A stretch of 64,000 nucleotides of DNA from Roseicyclus amphidinii (GTDB taxonomy: Bacteria > Pseudomonadota > Alphaproteobacteria > Rhodobacterales > Rhodobacteraceae): NCBI RefSeq assembly GCF_030163755.1, contig NZ_JASJOE010000001.1, positions 62,001 to 126,000 of the forward strand. Reading direction: 5' to 3'. A program made the translations under genes and the position numbers. Shown here in pieces: positions 1 through 8,712 of this stretch. Within the stretch, counting starts at the first letter, position 1, and each line of letters begins with the position of its first letter. The notes under the pieces are model-generated. The model saw only the letters and a list, made by a program, of their open reading frames with translations, searched no databases and was not told the origin of the DNA.

Positions 1-66
1 CTTCCCTTGGGGTTGTTTTGCCGCGACCTTGTTCCAATCTTTCGGGCAACGCAACGGAGGATGCCC

Positions 67-336
67 ATGCTGCCCCGGATCGTCCCGACCATCGCTGCCG
101 CCTGTCTTGTGCTGCCGTGGAGCCTGCCCGCAGGGGCGAATGGCGAGGATACCTGCGGCGCGTCCGGCTTCCGGGGCCTCGTCGGCCAGACGGGCGAGAT
201 TGCACGGTTGCTCGAGCTGGACCAGCCGATGCGCGTGATCGAGCCCGGCATGGCCGTGACGATGGATTACCGCCCGGACCGGATCAATTTCGAACTGGAT
301 GAGGAAGGTTTGATTGCAGTGGTCAGGTGCGGGTGA
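67..336 (+). CDS. Small exported protein, peptidase inhibitor I78 family-like
   Basis: An 89-residue protein starting with a hydrophobic signal-peptide-like stretch (residues about 4-24, ending near PAGA). The mature part begins CGASGFRGLVGQ and carries MRVIEPGMAVTMDYRPDRIN followed by LDEEGLIAVVRCG. This pattern (GLVGQ, R-V-I-P-G, VTMDYRPDR, a late I-x-x-V-x-CG) matches the I78 family of small serine-peptidase inhibitors such as the fungal elastase inhibitor AFUEI. The two cysteines could form a disulfide in the periplasm. The ATG at 67 is chosen because GGAGG lies six bases upstream; the ATG at 61 abuts that motif and a start at 7 would bury the signal peptide. Function is inferred from family only. 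Confidence 0.7.
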   Translation: MLPRIVPTIAAACLVLPWSLPAGANGEDTCGASGFRGLVGQTGEIARLLELDQPMRVIEPGMAVTMDYRPDRINFELDEEGLIAVVRCG

Positions 337-426
337 AGGACGGCGCAGGTGTTTTTCGAATCTGTATCAATGACTTACACAAATCATTGGAATTCTTGTC
401 CGATTCAAGATCCTGTGGTATCGTTT

Positions 427-551
427 AGCACCCGGGGGATGCGGTGAAAAATCTGCTGACCGTGACACTGGAGTGATCCAGTCGTTGATTGGGGGTGCTT
501 AGCAGGCCCCTCCTCGGGCGGCCCTCCATCATCTGGGGGGCCTTATTTTTT
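427..551 (+). ncRNA. Candidate structured small RNA with intrinsic terminator
   Basis: This intergenic stretch has nested complementarity. AGCACCC (427-433) can pair with GGGTGCT (493-499), enclosing a perfect hairpin ACTGGA-GTGA-TCCAGT (467-482). It ends in a strong rho-independent terminator (520-551). A CCTCC-containing stretch before the terminator could act as an anti-Shine-Dalgarno seed. A ten-codon frame starting at GTG 444 and ending at TGA 476 is also present, so a leader peptide or dual-function RNA is possible. No downstream + gene needs this terminator, which favours a free-standing RNA. The 5' end is not defined and no known family is recognised. Confidence 0.4.
520..551 (+). terminator. 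Rho-independent terminator
   Basis: GGCCCTCC (520-527) pairs with GGGGGGCC (535-542; one G-U pair) around a 7-nt loop, followed by TTATTTTTT. It ends whatever + transcript runs through 340-520. It overlaps the 3' end of the minus-strand gene at 529-960. Confidence 0.75.
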
Positions 552-960
552 CTGACGCCGCAATCAGTTTCCGAAGTGAAGAACTACGGAGATCGTGAGC
601 GCTCAACAGAAATAGACGCTCCGAGTTTCGAACGTTCTTTATCGTCACCTTGAAGTGTTTAGGCTGTGATCCGAGACGCTCAACCGGGGCCACAAGGTGA
701 AAACGACCAGCCCGACGGTCGCCATAGATCATCGAACTGGATAGAACCCAATCGAGGTTCTCATAAGTGGCCAATGGGATGTCGGGGTGGCGCGCAAGCT
801 GTTTGAGAAGAGTTTCACGGCTCAACCAGACATGGGTGTGCAGGGCACCAACCTGCGCTGCGTAGGCCTTGGGCACCCGTCCCACGATAACCGGTTCATG
901 TCGTTCTCCGGTGACGAGCCTCAAGATCTCGGGTTGCGACAGCTTCACGGAAACACTCAT
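529..960 (-). CDS. Hypothetical protein, possibly a PBECR/barnase-EndoU-like domain
   Basis: Not recognised with certainty. From ATG 960 it encodes 143 residues, mostly soluble; a TTG at 1008 would add 16. The middle reads [19 protein letters not shown], then YENLDWVL, a basic stretch and [21 protein letters not shown]. An S-x-E-T start, an R-H-P-x-I motif and a late beta-strand pattern recall the phage-associated barnase/EndoU/colicin/RelE-like nuclease domains (PBECR), but that is a resemblance from memory, not a proven match. Codon use looks less GC-rich than the neighbours, consistent with acquired DNA. It stands alone between a terminator and the rimP leader. Confidence 0.5.
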   Translation of the reverse strand: MSVSVKLSQPEILRLVTGERHEPVIVGRVPKAYAAQVGALHTHVWLSRETLLKQLARHPDIPLATYENLDWVLSSSMIYGDRRAGRFHLVAPVERLGSQPKHFKVTIKNVRNSERLFLLSAHDLRSSSLRKLIAASEKIRPPR

Positions 961-1039
961 CAACACCACGGTGGGTGTCACGCAATCCCATGTCACGTTT
1001 CGGGTCAATCCTGCGCTCTCTTGCGCCGCCCCCCGATTC

Positions 1040-1128
1040 CCCCTATATGCCCCTCAACAGCGGCGCCCCCGGGTCCACACCGGACGGCACCACCGGACAA
1101 GTTCGACGGGCCGCTTGGCCCGTTTTTT
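1040..1128 (+). ncRNA. Candidate rimP leader (attenuator)
   Basis: The untranslated region just before rimP ends in an intrinsic terminator placed 17 bases upstream of the rimP start, so transcription of the operon must read through it. A rimP leader with a terminal terminator, upstream of rimP-nusA-infB, has been described bioinformatically in alphaproteobacteria, and both place and shape agree. A possible competing pairing partner for the terminator is the upstream GC-rich stretch; I could not fold it. The 5' boundary is approximate. Confidence 0.5.
1107..1128 (+). terminator. Intrinsic terminator in the rimP leader
   Basis: Perfect stem CGGGCC (1107-1112) / GGCCCG (1117-1122) with a GCTT loop followed directly by six T. 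Its place inside the leader suggests attenuation, for example feedback by NusA on its own operon; that role is inferred. Confidence 0.75.
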
Positions 1129-1145
1129 CGTTTCTGGAGACCCCC

Positions 1146-1718
1146 GTGTCCGACCTGATCGCCAAGACCGCCATCGACCGGCGCATGGCCGAGATCCTGA
1201 CCCCCGTGATCGAGGGCATGGGGTTCGAGCTGGTGCGCATCCGCCTGATGGGTGGCCAGACCAAGACGCTGCAGATCATGGCCGAGCGCCCCGAGGGCGG
1301 CATCGAGGTGGACGATTGCGCCGAGATCTCGACCGCCGTCTCGGCCGTGCTGGATGTCGAGGACCCGCTCGATGACGCCTACACGCTGGAAGTGTCCAGC
1401 CCCGGCATCGACCGCCCGCTGACGCGGCTCAAGGATTTCGAGACCTTCGAAGGCTACGAGGCGCGGATCGAGACGACCGACATGATCGACGGCCGCCGCC
1501 GCTTCAAGGGCGTTCTGGCGGGCGTCGAGGGCGACGAGATCCTGCTGAACATCGAAGAGGGCACCGTGGGTCTGCATTACGACTGGCTGTCGGATGCCAA
1601 GCTCGTGCTGACCGATGAGCTGATCAAGGAAATGCTGCGCCAGAGAAAGGCCGCGGGCATCATCGACGAAACCAAGTTTGACGAGATCGAGGAAACATCC
1701 TCGGAGGCGGAGGAGTAA
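1146..1718 (+). CDS. rimP: Ribosome maturation factor RimP
   Basis: 190 residues, needed for 30S subunit maturation in the cytoplasm. The N-terminal domain shows the family block [18 protein letters not shown], followed by an acidic segment with VDDCAEIS and the signature [12 protein letters not shown]. The C-terminal SH3-like half follows, with an acidic tail. The GTG start at 1146 is chosen because GGAG lies six bases upstream and the protein then begins [11 protein letters not shown], as in relatives; longer upstream frames run into the leader terminator. First gene of rimP-nusA-ylxR-infB, 6 bases before nusA. Confidence 0.95.
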   Translation: MSDLIAKTAIDRRMAEILTPVIEGMGFELVRIRLMGGQTKTLQIMAERPEGGIEVDDCAEISTAVSAVLDVEDPLDDAYTLEVSSPGIDRPLTRLKDFETFEGYEARIETTDMIDGRRRFKGVLAGVEGDEILLNIEEGTVGLHYDWLSDAKLVLTDELIKEMLRQRKAAGIIDETKFDEIEETSSEAEE

Positions 1719-1724
1719 CGCACA

Positions 1725-3356
1725 ATGGCCATCACGTCAGCCAACCAGCTGGAACTGTTGCAGACCGCCGAGGCGGTGGCCCGCGAGAAGATGATCGACC
1801 CCTCGCTGGTCATCGAGGCGATGGAAGAATCCCTCGCCCGCGCCGCCAAGTCGCGCTACGGCGCGGATCTCGACATCCGGGTCAAGATCGACCGTAAGAC
1901 CGGCCGTGCCACCTTTACCCGCGTGCGCACCGTCGTCGCCGATGAAGAGCTGGAGAACGAAAAGGCCGAACTGACCGTCGCGCAGGCCAAGCCCTGGCTT
2001 GACGACCCCAAGGTCGGCGACGTGATCGTCGACGAGGTGCCGCCCGTCGAGATGGGCCGGATCGCCGCACAATCGGCCAAGCAGGTGATCCTGCAGAAGG
2101 TCCGCGAGGCCGAGCGCGACCGCCAGTACGAAGAATTCAAGGACCGCGTGGGCACCATCATCAACGGTGTCGTCAAGCGCGAGGAATACGGCAACGTCAT
2201 CGTCGATGTCGGCGCGGGCGAGGGCGTGCTGCGCCGCAACGAGAAGATCGGCCGCGAGGCCTATCGCAACGGCGACCGCATCCGCTGCTACGTCAAGGAC
2301 GTGCGCCGCGAGACGCGCGGCCCGCAGATCTTCCTCAGCCGCACCGCGCCCGAGTTCATGGCCGAGCTGTTCAAGATGGAAGTGCCGGAAATCTACGACG
2401 GCATCATCGAGATCAAGGCCGTCGCCCGTGACCCGGGCAGCCGCGCCAAGATCGGCGTCATCTCCTACGACAGCTCGATCGACCCCGTCGGCGCCTGCGT
2501 CGGCATGCGCGGCAGCCGCGTGCAGGCCGTGGTGAACGAGCTGCAGGGCGAGAAGATCGACATCATCCCGTGGAACGACGATGCCGCGACCTTCCTCGTC
2601 AACGCGCTGCAGCCCGCCGAGGTGACCAAGGTCGTCATCGACGAGGATGCCGAGCGGATCGAGGTTGTCGTGCCCGACGAACAGCTGTCGCTGGCCATCG
2701 GCCGCCGCGGTCAGAACGTGCGTCTCGCCAGCCAGCTGACCGGCCTCGACATCGACATCCTCACCGAGGAAGAGGAATCCAAGCGCCGCCAGGCCGAGTT
2801 CGAAGAGCGCACGCGCCTGTTCATGGACACGCTGGACCTGGACGAATTCTTCGCGCAGCTGCTGGTGGCCGAGGGCTTCACCTCGCTCGAGGAAGTGGCC
2901 TATGTCGAACAGGACGAACTGCTCGTGATCGACGGCGTGGACGAATCCACCGCCGAAGAGCTTCAGGCCCGCGCCCGCGACTACCTGGAAGAGCAGAACA
3001 AGCTGGCGCTTGAAAAGGCCCGCGAGATGGGTGTCGAGGACAGCCTCATTGACTTCGACGGCCTGACCCCCCAGATGCTGGTGGCATTGGGCGAGGATGG
3101 CGTGAAGACGCTGGACGACTTCGCCACCTGCGCCGACTGGGAACTGGCCGGCGGCTGGACCACCGTCAACGGCGAGCGCATCAAGGACGAGGGCCTGCTT
3201 GAGCCCTTCGATGTCAGCCTCGAGGAAGCGCAGAACATGGTGATGACCGCCCGCGTCAAGCTGGGCTGGGTCACCATCGAAGAGCTCGAGGCACAAGCCG
3301 CCGCCGAAGCCGAGGCCGCCGCGGCCGAAGCCGAAGCAGAGGGGGCGGAGGGCTAA
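1725..3356 (+). CDS. nusA: Transcription termination/antitermination factor NusA
   Basis: 543 residues. It binds RNA polymerase and nascent RNA to control pausing, termination and antitermination. The N-terminal polymerase-binding domain (about 1-125) is followed by an S1 domain (around [21 protein letters not shown]) and two KH domains (around [21 protein letters not shown] and [18 protein letters not shown]). Helix-hairpin-helix repeats follow, and the protein ends in an Ala/Glu-rich low-complexity tail ([18 protein letters not shown]). Length is typical for alphaproteobacteria. The upstream leader may let NusA adjust its own operon. Confidence 0.97.
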   Translation: MAITSANQLELLQTAEAVAREKMIDPSLVIEAMEESLARAAKSRYGADLDIRVKIDRKTGRATFTRVRTVVADEELENEKAELTVAQAKPWLDDPKVGDVIVDEVPPVEMGRIAAQSAKQVILQKVREAERDRQYEEFKDRVGTIINGVVKREEYGNVIVDVGAGEGVLRRNEKIGREAYRNGDRIRCYVKDVRRETRGPQIFLSRTAPEFMAELFKMEVPEIYDGIIEIKAVARDPGSRAKIGVISYDSSIDPVGACVGMRGSRVQAVVNELQGEKIDIIPWNDDAATFLVNALQPAEVTKVVIDEDAERIEVVVPDEQLSLAIGRRGQNVRLASQLTGLDIDILTEEEESKRRQAEFEERTRLFMDTLDLDEFFAQLLVAEGFTSLEEVAYVEQDELLVIDGVDESTAEELQARARDYLEEQNKLALEKAREMGVEDSLIDFDGLTPQMLVALGEDGVKTLDDFATCADWELAGGWTTVNGERIKDEGLLEPFDVSLEEAQNMVMTARVKLGWVTIEELEAQAAAEAEAAAAEAEAEGAEG

Positions 3357-3380
3357 GGCCCTCCGGTCCGGGACCCGCAG

Positions 3381-4013
3381 ATGAGCAGGGGCGGTCACGA
3401 CAAGGACAGGGCCGATGGCCCGGAGCGGCGCTGCATCGCCACCGGCGAGGTGCAGCCCAAGCATGGGCTGATCCGCTTCGTGGTCGGCCCCGAGGGGCAG
3501 GTCGTGCCCGACCTGTCGGAAAAACTGCCGGGCCGCGGCATCTGGGTCGCGGCGGATCGTGCCGCGCTCGAGCTGGCCGTGAAGAAAAAGCTCTTCGCGC
3601 GCGCAGCGAAACAGCCGGTTACCGTGCCGCCCGACCTTGTCGCGCTGGTCGAGGCCGGGTTGGCCCGGAAACTGACCGACCTGATCGCCCTCAGCCGCAA
3701 GGCGGGCGAAGCGGTCGCCGGTTTCGAGAAGGTCAAGGATTGGCTCGCCACGCGGCAGGTCAAGGTTCTGCTCCAGGCCAGCGACGGCTCGGAGCGCGGT
3801 AAATCGAAACTCTGGACGCCCACTGGCGCCCGGTACTTCAGCGTCCTGACCGCCCGGGAATTGGGTTTGGCATTCGGACGCCAAAGTGTGATACATGGCG
3901 CGCTTGCGGCTGGCGGTCTTGCCCCTCGTGTTGTAGAGGGGGCCGCAAAACTGCAGGGCCTGCGCAAGGCAGACGGCGGAGCGACCGCCGGGAAAGACGA
4001 ACGGAACGCATGA
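3381..4013 (+). CDS. ylxR: YlxR/RnpM-type RNA-binding protein fused to an L7Ae-like domain
   Basis: 210 residues. The N-terminal half (about 10-90) has the DUF448/YlxR signature [11 protein letters not shown]...LIRFVVGP with PGRGIWV, a nucleic-acid-binding fold. In Bacillus subtilis the protein (RnpM) modulates RNase P. The second half (about 100-190) contains [12 protein letters not shown]-like [18 protein letters not shown], typical of L7Ae/L30e RNA-binding domains; this two-domain form is usual in alphaproteobacteria. It sits between nusA and infB and overlaps infB by four bases (ATGA), so translation is probably coupled. The exact function in this group is not known to me. Confidence 0.88.
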   Translation: MSRGGHDKDRADGPERRCIATGEVQPKHGLIRFVVGPEGQVVPDLSEKLPGRGIWVAADRAALELAVKKKLFARAAKQPVTVPPDLVALVEAGLARKLTDLIALSRKAGEAVAGFEKVKDWLATRQVKVLLQASDGSERGKSKLWTPTGARYFSVLTARELGLAFGRQSVIHGALAAGGLAPRVVEGAAKLQGLRKADGGATAGKDERNA

Positions 4014-6499
4014 GCGACACGGACGGAAAGAAACCCCTTGGCCTCTCCGGCACGCGGTCTGGCCGCGTGAACCAGAGCTTTTCGCGCGGACGCACGAAAA
4101 GCGTCGTGGTCGAGACCAAGCGCAAGCGCGTGATGGTGCCCAAGCCGGGGCAGCAGAGCGCCGCGGCGCAGAATGCCGAGGGCGGCAAGCGTGACAAATC
4201 CGTTCCCGACGCCGAGCTCGAGCGCCGTCTGAAAGCCCTGCAAGCCGCCAAGGCCCGCGAGGCCGAGGACGAGAAGCGCCGCCAGCAGGAGGAAAAGGAC
4301 CGCGAGGAAGAACGCGCCCGCCGCCGCGCCGAGGCCGAGGCCAAGGAGCGCGAAGAGCGTGAGCGCGAAGAGGCGCTCAAGGCCAAGGAAGAGGAAGACG
4401 CCCGCCGCAAGGCCGAGGAAGAAGCCCGCCGCAACGCGCCCAAGGAAGCGCCGGTCGATCCCGCCGCCGTCGAGGCGGCCGCGGCCTCCGGTGCTGCCGC
4501 GCGTGGCGGTGCAAAGCCCGCCGCAACGCCCGTGCGCCGCAAGGCCGAGGATGACGACCGCGGCGGCCGTGGCCGTGGCGGCGAGCGGGGCGGCGAACGC
4601 CGCTCGGGCAAGCTGACGGTGAACCAGGCGCTGACCGGTGGCGAAGGCGGCCGTCAGCGCAGCCTCGCCGCGATGAAGCGCAAGCAGGAGCGTGCGCGCC
4701 AGAAGGCTATGGGCGGTGCCCAGGACCGCGAAAAGGTCGTGCGCGATGTGCAGCTGCCGGAAACCATCGTGGTCTCCGAACTGGCCAACCGCATGGCCGA
4801 GCGCGTGGCCGACGTGGTCAAGGCGCTGATGCAGAACGGCATGATGGTCACGCAAAACCAGACCATCGACGCCGACACCGCCGAGCTGATCATCGAGGAC
4901 TTCGGCCACCGCGTGCAGCGCGTGTCCGACTCGGACGTCGAGGATGTGATCGACGCGATCGAGGACAAGCCGGAAGACCTCCAGCCGCGTCCGCCGGTCA
5001 TCACGATCATGGGCCACGTCGACCACGGCAAGACCTCGCTTCTCGACAAGATCCGCCAGGCGAATGTCGTCTCGGGCGAGGCCGGGGGCATCACGCAGCA
5101 TATCGGCGCCTACCAGGTCAAGACTGCCTCGGGTGCTGTCCTCAGCTTCCTCGACACGCCCGGCCACGCGGCCTTTACCTCGATGCGGGCCCGTGGCGCG
5201 CAGGTGACGGATATCGTCGTTCTGGTGGTCGCCGCCGATGACGCGGTGATGCCGCAGACGGTCGAAGCCATCAACCACGCCAAGGCTGCCAAGGTCCCGA
5301 TGATCGTGGCGATCAACAAGATCGACAAGCCCGCCGCGAACCCGACCAAGGTGCGCACGGACCTGTTGCAGCACGAGGTGGTCGTCGAGGCCATGTCGGG
5401 CGAGGTGCAGGATGTCGAGGTGTCGGCCCACACCGGGCAGGGTCTCGACGAGCTGCTCGAAGCCATCGCGCTGCAGGCCGAGATCCTCGAGCTCAAGGCC
5501 AACCCCGACCGCCCCGCCGAGGGTGCGGTGATCGAGGCGCAGCTCGACGTGGGCCGCGGCCCGGTCGCCACCGTCCTCGTGCAGAAGGGCACGCTGAAGC
5601 AGGGCGACATCTTCGTCGTCGGCGAACAGTGGGGCAAGGTCCGCGCGATGGAGAACGACAAGGGCGAGCGCGTGAAAGAGGCGGGCCCGTCGGTTCCGGT
5701 CGAGGTGCTTGGCCTCAACGGCACGCCCGAGGCCGGCGACGTCCTGAACGTTGTCGAGACCGAGGCCCAGGCCCGCGAGATCGCCGAGTATCGCGCGCAG
5801 GCCGCCAAGGACAAGCGCGCCGCCGCCGGTGCCGCAACCACGCTGGATCAGCTTCTCGCCAAGGCCAAGGCCGACAAGAACGTCGCCGAACTGCCCATCG
5901 TGGTGAAGGCGGACGTGCAGGGTTCGGCCGAGGCCATCGTGCAGGCGATGGAAAAGATCGGCAACGACGAGGTTCGTGTGCGCGTTCTGCACTACGGTGT
6001 CGGCGCGATCACCGAATCGGACATCGGCCTTGCCGAGGCTTCGGGCGCGCCGGTCATCGGCTTCAACGTTCGTGCCAATGCGCCTGCGCGCAACTCGGCC
6101 AACCAGAAGGGCGTCGAGATCCGGTATTACTCCGTGATCTACGACCTTGTGGATGACGTGAAGGCCGCGGCCTCGGGTCTGCTCGGTGCCGAGATCCGCG
6201 AGAACTTCATCGGTTATGCCGAGATCAAGGAAGTCTTCAAGGTCTCCGGCGTCGGCAATGTCGCTGGCTGTCTCGTGACCGAGGGCGTTGCCCGCCGATC
6301 TGCTGGTGTGCGCCTGCTGCGCGACGACGTGGTGATCCACGAAGGCACGCTGAAGACGCTCAAGCGCTTCAAGGACGAGGTCAAGGAAGTGCAATCCGGC
6401 CAGGAATGCGGCATGGCCTTCGAGAATTACGAGGACATCCGCAAGGGCGATGTCATCGAGATCTTCGAACGCGAAGAGGTCGAACGCTCGCTGGCGTGA
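4010..6499 (+). CDS. infB: Translation initiation factor IF-2
   Basis: 829 residues, the GTPase that brings initiator tRNA to the 30S subunit. The N-terminal third is a long, charged, repetitive segment rich in Glu/Arg/Ala (about 70-210), usual for bacterial IF-2 and probably flexible. The G domain begins near residue 330 with the P-loop GHVDHGKTS, then DTPGHAAF (G3) and NKIDKP (G4). The C-terminal beta-barrel domains that bind fMet-tRNA follow. Last gene of the operon; an intrinsic terminator follows at 6522. Confidence 0.98.
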   Translation: MSDTDGKKPLGLSGTRSGRVNQSFSRGRTKSVVVETKRKRVMVPKPGQQSAAAQNAEGGKRDKSVPDAELERRLKALQAAKAREAEDEKRRQQEEKDREEERARRRAEAEAKEREEREREEALKAKEEEDARRKAEEEARRNAPKEAPVDPAAVEAAAASGAAARGGAKPAATPVRRKAEDDDRGGRGRGGERGGERRSGKLTVNQALTGGEGGRQRSLAAMKRKQERARQKAMGGAQDREKVVRDVQLPETIVVSELANRMAERVADVVKALMQNGMMVTQNQTIDADTAELIIEDFGHRVQRVSDSDVEDVIDAIEDKPEDLQPRPPVITIMGHVDHGKTSLLDKIRQANVVSGEAGGITQHIGAYQVKTASGAVLSFLDTPGHAAFTSMRARGAQVTDIVVLVVAADDAVMPQTVEAINHAKAAKVPMIVAINKIDKPAANPTKVRTDLLQHEVVVEAMSGEVQDVEVSAHTGQGLDELLEAIALQAEILELKANPDRPAEGAVIEAQLDVGRGPVATVLVQKGTLKQGDIFVVGEQWGKVRAMENDKGERVKEAGPSVPVEVLGLNGTPEAGDVLNVVETEAQAREIAEYRAQAAKDKRAAAGAATTLDQLLAKAKADKNVAELPIVVKADVQGSAEAIVQAMEKIGNDEVRVRVLHYGVGAITESDIGLAEASGAPVIGFNVRANAPARNSANQKGVEIRYYSVIYDLVDDVKAAASGLLGAEIRENFIGYAEIKEVFKVSGVGNVAGCLVTEGVARRSAGVRLLRDDVVIHEGTLKTLKRFKDEVKEVQSGQECGMAFENYEDIRKGDVIEIFEREEVERSLA

Positions 6500-6521
6500 T
6501 CCTTTGCATGGTTACGGAACG

Positions 6522-6545
6522 GGGCGCCTTCGGGCGCCCTTTTTC
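6522..6545 (+). terminator. Terminator of the rimP-nusA-infB operon
   Basis: Perfect GGGCGCC (6522-6528) / GGCGCCC (6533-6539) stem capped by the stable TTCG tetraloop and followed by a run of T. It closes the operon 23 bases after the infB stop. Confidence 0.9.
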
Positions 6546-6595
6546 TTTGCGCGCCTTGCCGCTATACTACCCAGTAGCACCAAGGGGGCTGACCC

Positions 6596-6871
6596 ATGAC
6601 CGTGAAGACATCCGTATCGCTCAGCGACCAGCAGGCCGCCTTTGCCCGCAAGCTGGTGGAGGAAGGCCGCTACGCCAGCATCAGCGCCGTGATCCAGCAC
6701 GGCCTCGACCGCCTCCAGATGGAGCGCGAGGCCGAGATGGCCGATGTCGAGGCGCTGCGCGCGGTGCTGGAGGAACGGCGGAAGGGGCCTTTCGTACCCA
6801 TGGAACCACCCGGCGAACTGACACGCAAGGTCGTGACGAATTGGCGGGCCAAGCGTGGCGTACAAGCTTGA
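6596..6871 (+). CDS. parD: ParD-family antitoxin
   Basis: 91 residues. The N-terminus TVKTSVSLSDQQAAFARKLVEEGRYASISAVIQHGLDRLQ is a ribbon-helix-helix DNA-binding segment typical of ParD/CC2985 antitoxins (phased SVSL strand, then G-R-Y-x-S-x-S-x-V-I). The C-terminal part would wrap the toxin. It precedes and overlaps the toxin gene by 17 bases, the normal order for parDE. The pair lies exactly between the infB terminator and the first photosynthesis gene. Autoregulation by the RHH domain is expected from the family. Confidence 0.85.
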   Translation: MTVKTSVSLSDQQAAFARKLVEEGRYASISAVIQHGLDRLQMEREAEMADVEALRAVLEERRKGPFVPMEPPGELTRKVVTNWRAKRGVQA

Positions 6872-7199
6872 ACGTGGAGAGAGCGTTGCCTCGGATCTTG
6901 AGGAAATCCTCGACTTTTTCGCTAACAACGCCCTTCGCGTCGGCAGCTCGACCGATCAAGCCGAGGCAGAGGCCGAGCGCCGGCTGACCCATCTTGCACG
7001 GGCCTTGCAAGGGCTGTCGAACGCCCCCTACCGCGGAACGCTCAGGCCTGACCTTGGGCGCGGCGTGCGCAATGTCACCATGGATCGGTTCATCGTCTAT
7101 TTCGACGTCATCGAAGACACGCAGACCGTTCGCATTCTCGCCGTCTTCCACGGCGGGCAGGATCATACCCGCCGCATGCTAGCGCGGATGCTGCGTTAA
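6855..7199 (+). CDS. parE: ParE-family toxin (RelE/ParE superfamily)
   Basis: 114 residues. It starts at GTG inside the antitoxin gene, so translation is coupled. The order of elements fits RelE/ParE toxins: an early helix with DLEEILDFFANN, a second helix ending in LSNAPYRGTLRPDLGRGVRNVTMDRFIVYFDV, and the final strand TVRILAVFHGGQDHTRRM. ParE toxins poison DNA gyrase, RelE relatives cleave mRNA; the sequence alone favours ParE because the partner is ParD-like. Its TAA stop overlaps the tspO stop on the other strand within TTAA, so there is no space for a terminator between them. Confidence 0.85.
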   Translation: MAYKLERGESVASDLEEILDFFANNALRVGSSTDQAEAEAERRLTHLARALQGLSNAPYRGTLRPDLGRGVRNVTMDRFIVYFDVIEDTQTVRILAVFHGGQDHTRRMLARMLR

Positions 7200-7669
7200 C
7201 CCGTCGGCTGCGCCGCTTCCTTCGGGTTGCGCATCCACACGCTGCCGTTCAGTGCGCCCGCGATGGTCACCCACACCAGGTAGGGCACGAACAAGGCCCC
7301 CGCGATCCAGTCGAGCTGGAAGAAGGTCACCATCGTGCCCGCCACCGCGATCCAGAGGAAGGCCATGATGACGAAGGCCGCCTTGATCCGGTGCAGCCCG
7401 AAGAAGACCGGCGTCCAGAGCGTGTTGAAGGCGATCTGCATCGCCCAGAAGGCCATGCCATAGGCGTTGCCCTCAAGCGGCGCGATACGGGCCGCGGCGA
7501 TGGCGGAGGAGAGGTAGAGCACCGTCCATGCCACGGGAAAGACCCAGTCGGGCGGCGTCCAGCCGGGTTTCGACAGGCCGCGGTACCACGCGCCCGGCAT
7601 GAACATCGAGCCGGTCGTGGCAGCCGCCCCGCAGGCGGCCAGAAAAATGGCGAACAATCCCCAATCCAT
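7196..7669 (-). CDS. tspO: Tryptophan-rich sensory protein TspO (MBR)
   Basis: 157 residues, outer-membrane tetrapyrrole-binding protein that in Rhodobacter sphaeroides tunes photosynthesis gene expression to oxygen. Five hydrophobic segments are visible; family motifs include LAACGAAATTG near the start, W-Y-x-x-L-x-K-P-x-W-x-P-P (WYRGLSKPGWTPPDWVFP) and FNTLWTPVFFG. The ATG at 7669 gives MDWGLF, matching known TspO N-termini. A GTG at 7690, overlapping the crtB stop as GTGA and preceded by GGAG, would add seven residues and is the main alternative. Last gene of crtI-crtB-tspO. Confidence 0.92.
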   Translation of the reverse strand: MDWGLFAIFLAACGAAATTGSMFMPGAWYRGLSKPGWTPPDWVFPVAWTVLYLSSAIAAARIAPLEGNAYGMAFWAMQIAFNTLWTPVFFGLHRIKAAFVIMAFLWIAVAGTMVTFFQLDWIAGALFVPYLVWVTIAGALNGSVWMRNPKEAAQPTG

Positions 7670-7686
7670 GAAGAGCAGATAGGGCG

Positions 7687-8712
7687 TCACGCGCTCCGCG
7701 CCAAGGCAGGCGCGGTCCGATCGCGCGCTTCGAGCTGCGACAGAACCGACAGCACGCCGTCGCCCCAGCCGGTTTTCGCCGCGTCGGGATGCGCCGCGGC
7801 CTCGACGAGAAAGGCGACCTCGGGCAGCGGCTTGGCGTAGATCACCGCGCTTTGCGGAAAGACCGTGACCGACCCGGCCCGCAGGATCGACCAACCCAGA
7901 AGCCCCAGCTTCTGCCGCCGCGTGGTGAAGGCGCGGCAGGTCACGCTGTCATGCCCGTTGCGCGCCAATTGCCGCCCGATGGCGTCGTAACAATGGCGCG
8001 CCGCGAAGATGCCGGGCCGCGCGGCAAGGGGCAGGCCCTTGATCCCCGCCTCGGACCGGAAATAGAGGCGGTTCGCCTCGGCCAGCAGGCGCTTGACGAT
8101 GCGGCGCAGCGCGGGCGAGGGCCGGGGGTTCGCAAAGAAGGCGTCGAGGTCGATGCCCGCCTCCTCCAGCCAGTCGGTCGGCAGGTAGAGGCGGCCTGCC
8201 CGCGCATCCTCGCCCACGTCGCGGGCGATGTTCGTCAGCTGCATCGCAACGCCCAGGTCACAGGCCCGCGCCAGCGCATTGGGATCGCGCACGCGCATCA
8301 GAACGCACATCATCGCCCCCACGGCGGCGGCGACACGCGCGGAATAGGCGCGGACATCGGACAGGCTGGCATAGCGCCGCTCCATCCCGTCCCAGGCCAG
8401 CCCCTCCAGCAGCGCCTCGGGCAGCGCGCGGGGCATGTCGTAATCCTCGATCAACGCTGCAAAGGCGCGGTCGGCGGGCGCGTTCCTTGGGCGACCCGAA
8501 TAGGCCAGATCGAGCCTGTCGCGCAGCGCGAGGACCGCGGCGGGCTTGTTGTCGCCGAAGTCGACCTCGTCATCGGCGACACGGCAAAAGGCGTAAAGCG
8601 CAAGCGCCGCGTCGCGGATATCGGCGGGCAGGAGTTTCGAGGCCGCGTGGAAGGAATAAGACCCTTCGCGGATCGCCTCCCGGCACCAGTCGCGGTCGGC
8701 CTCGGCAATCAT
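7687..8712 (-). CDS. crtB: Phytoene synthase CrtB
   Basis: 341 residues. It condenses two geranylgeranyl diphosphates to 15-cis-phytoene at the membrane surface, the first committed carotenoid step. It shows the squalene/phytoene synthase pattern: SFHAASKLLP and the first Asp-rich motif YAFCRVADDEVD near residue 40, the YCYRVAA-equivalent YSARVAAAVG, and the second Asp motif LTNIARDVGEDA. Start chosen at ATG 8712, which overlaps the crtI stop as ATGA; longer frames lie inside crtI. Confidence 0.96.
   Translation of the reverse strand: MIAEADRDWCREAIREGSYSFHAASKLLPADIRDAALALYAFCRVADDEVDFGDNKPAAVLALRDRLDLAYSGRPRNAPADRAFAALIEDYDMPRALPEALLEGLAWDGMERRYASLSDVRAYSARVAAAVGAMMCVLMRVRDPNALARACDLGVAMQLTNIARDVGEDARAGRLYLPTDWLEEAGIDLDAFFANPRPSPALRRIVKRLLAEANRLYFRSEAGIKGLPLAARPGIFAARHCYDAIGRQLARNGHDSVTCRAFTTRRQKLGLLGWSILRAGSVTVFPQSAVIYAKPLPEVAFLVEAAAHPDAAKTGWGDGVLSVLSQLEARDRTAPALARSA

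Noticed and set aside
1737-6394. Very long minus-strand frames opposite nusA and infB (719 and 999 codons)
   Set aside because: They are antisense to clear nusA and infB, are compositionally odd (His/Leu/Gly-rich), and match no family. High-GC coding DNA often leaves such open frames.
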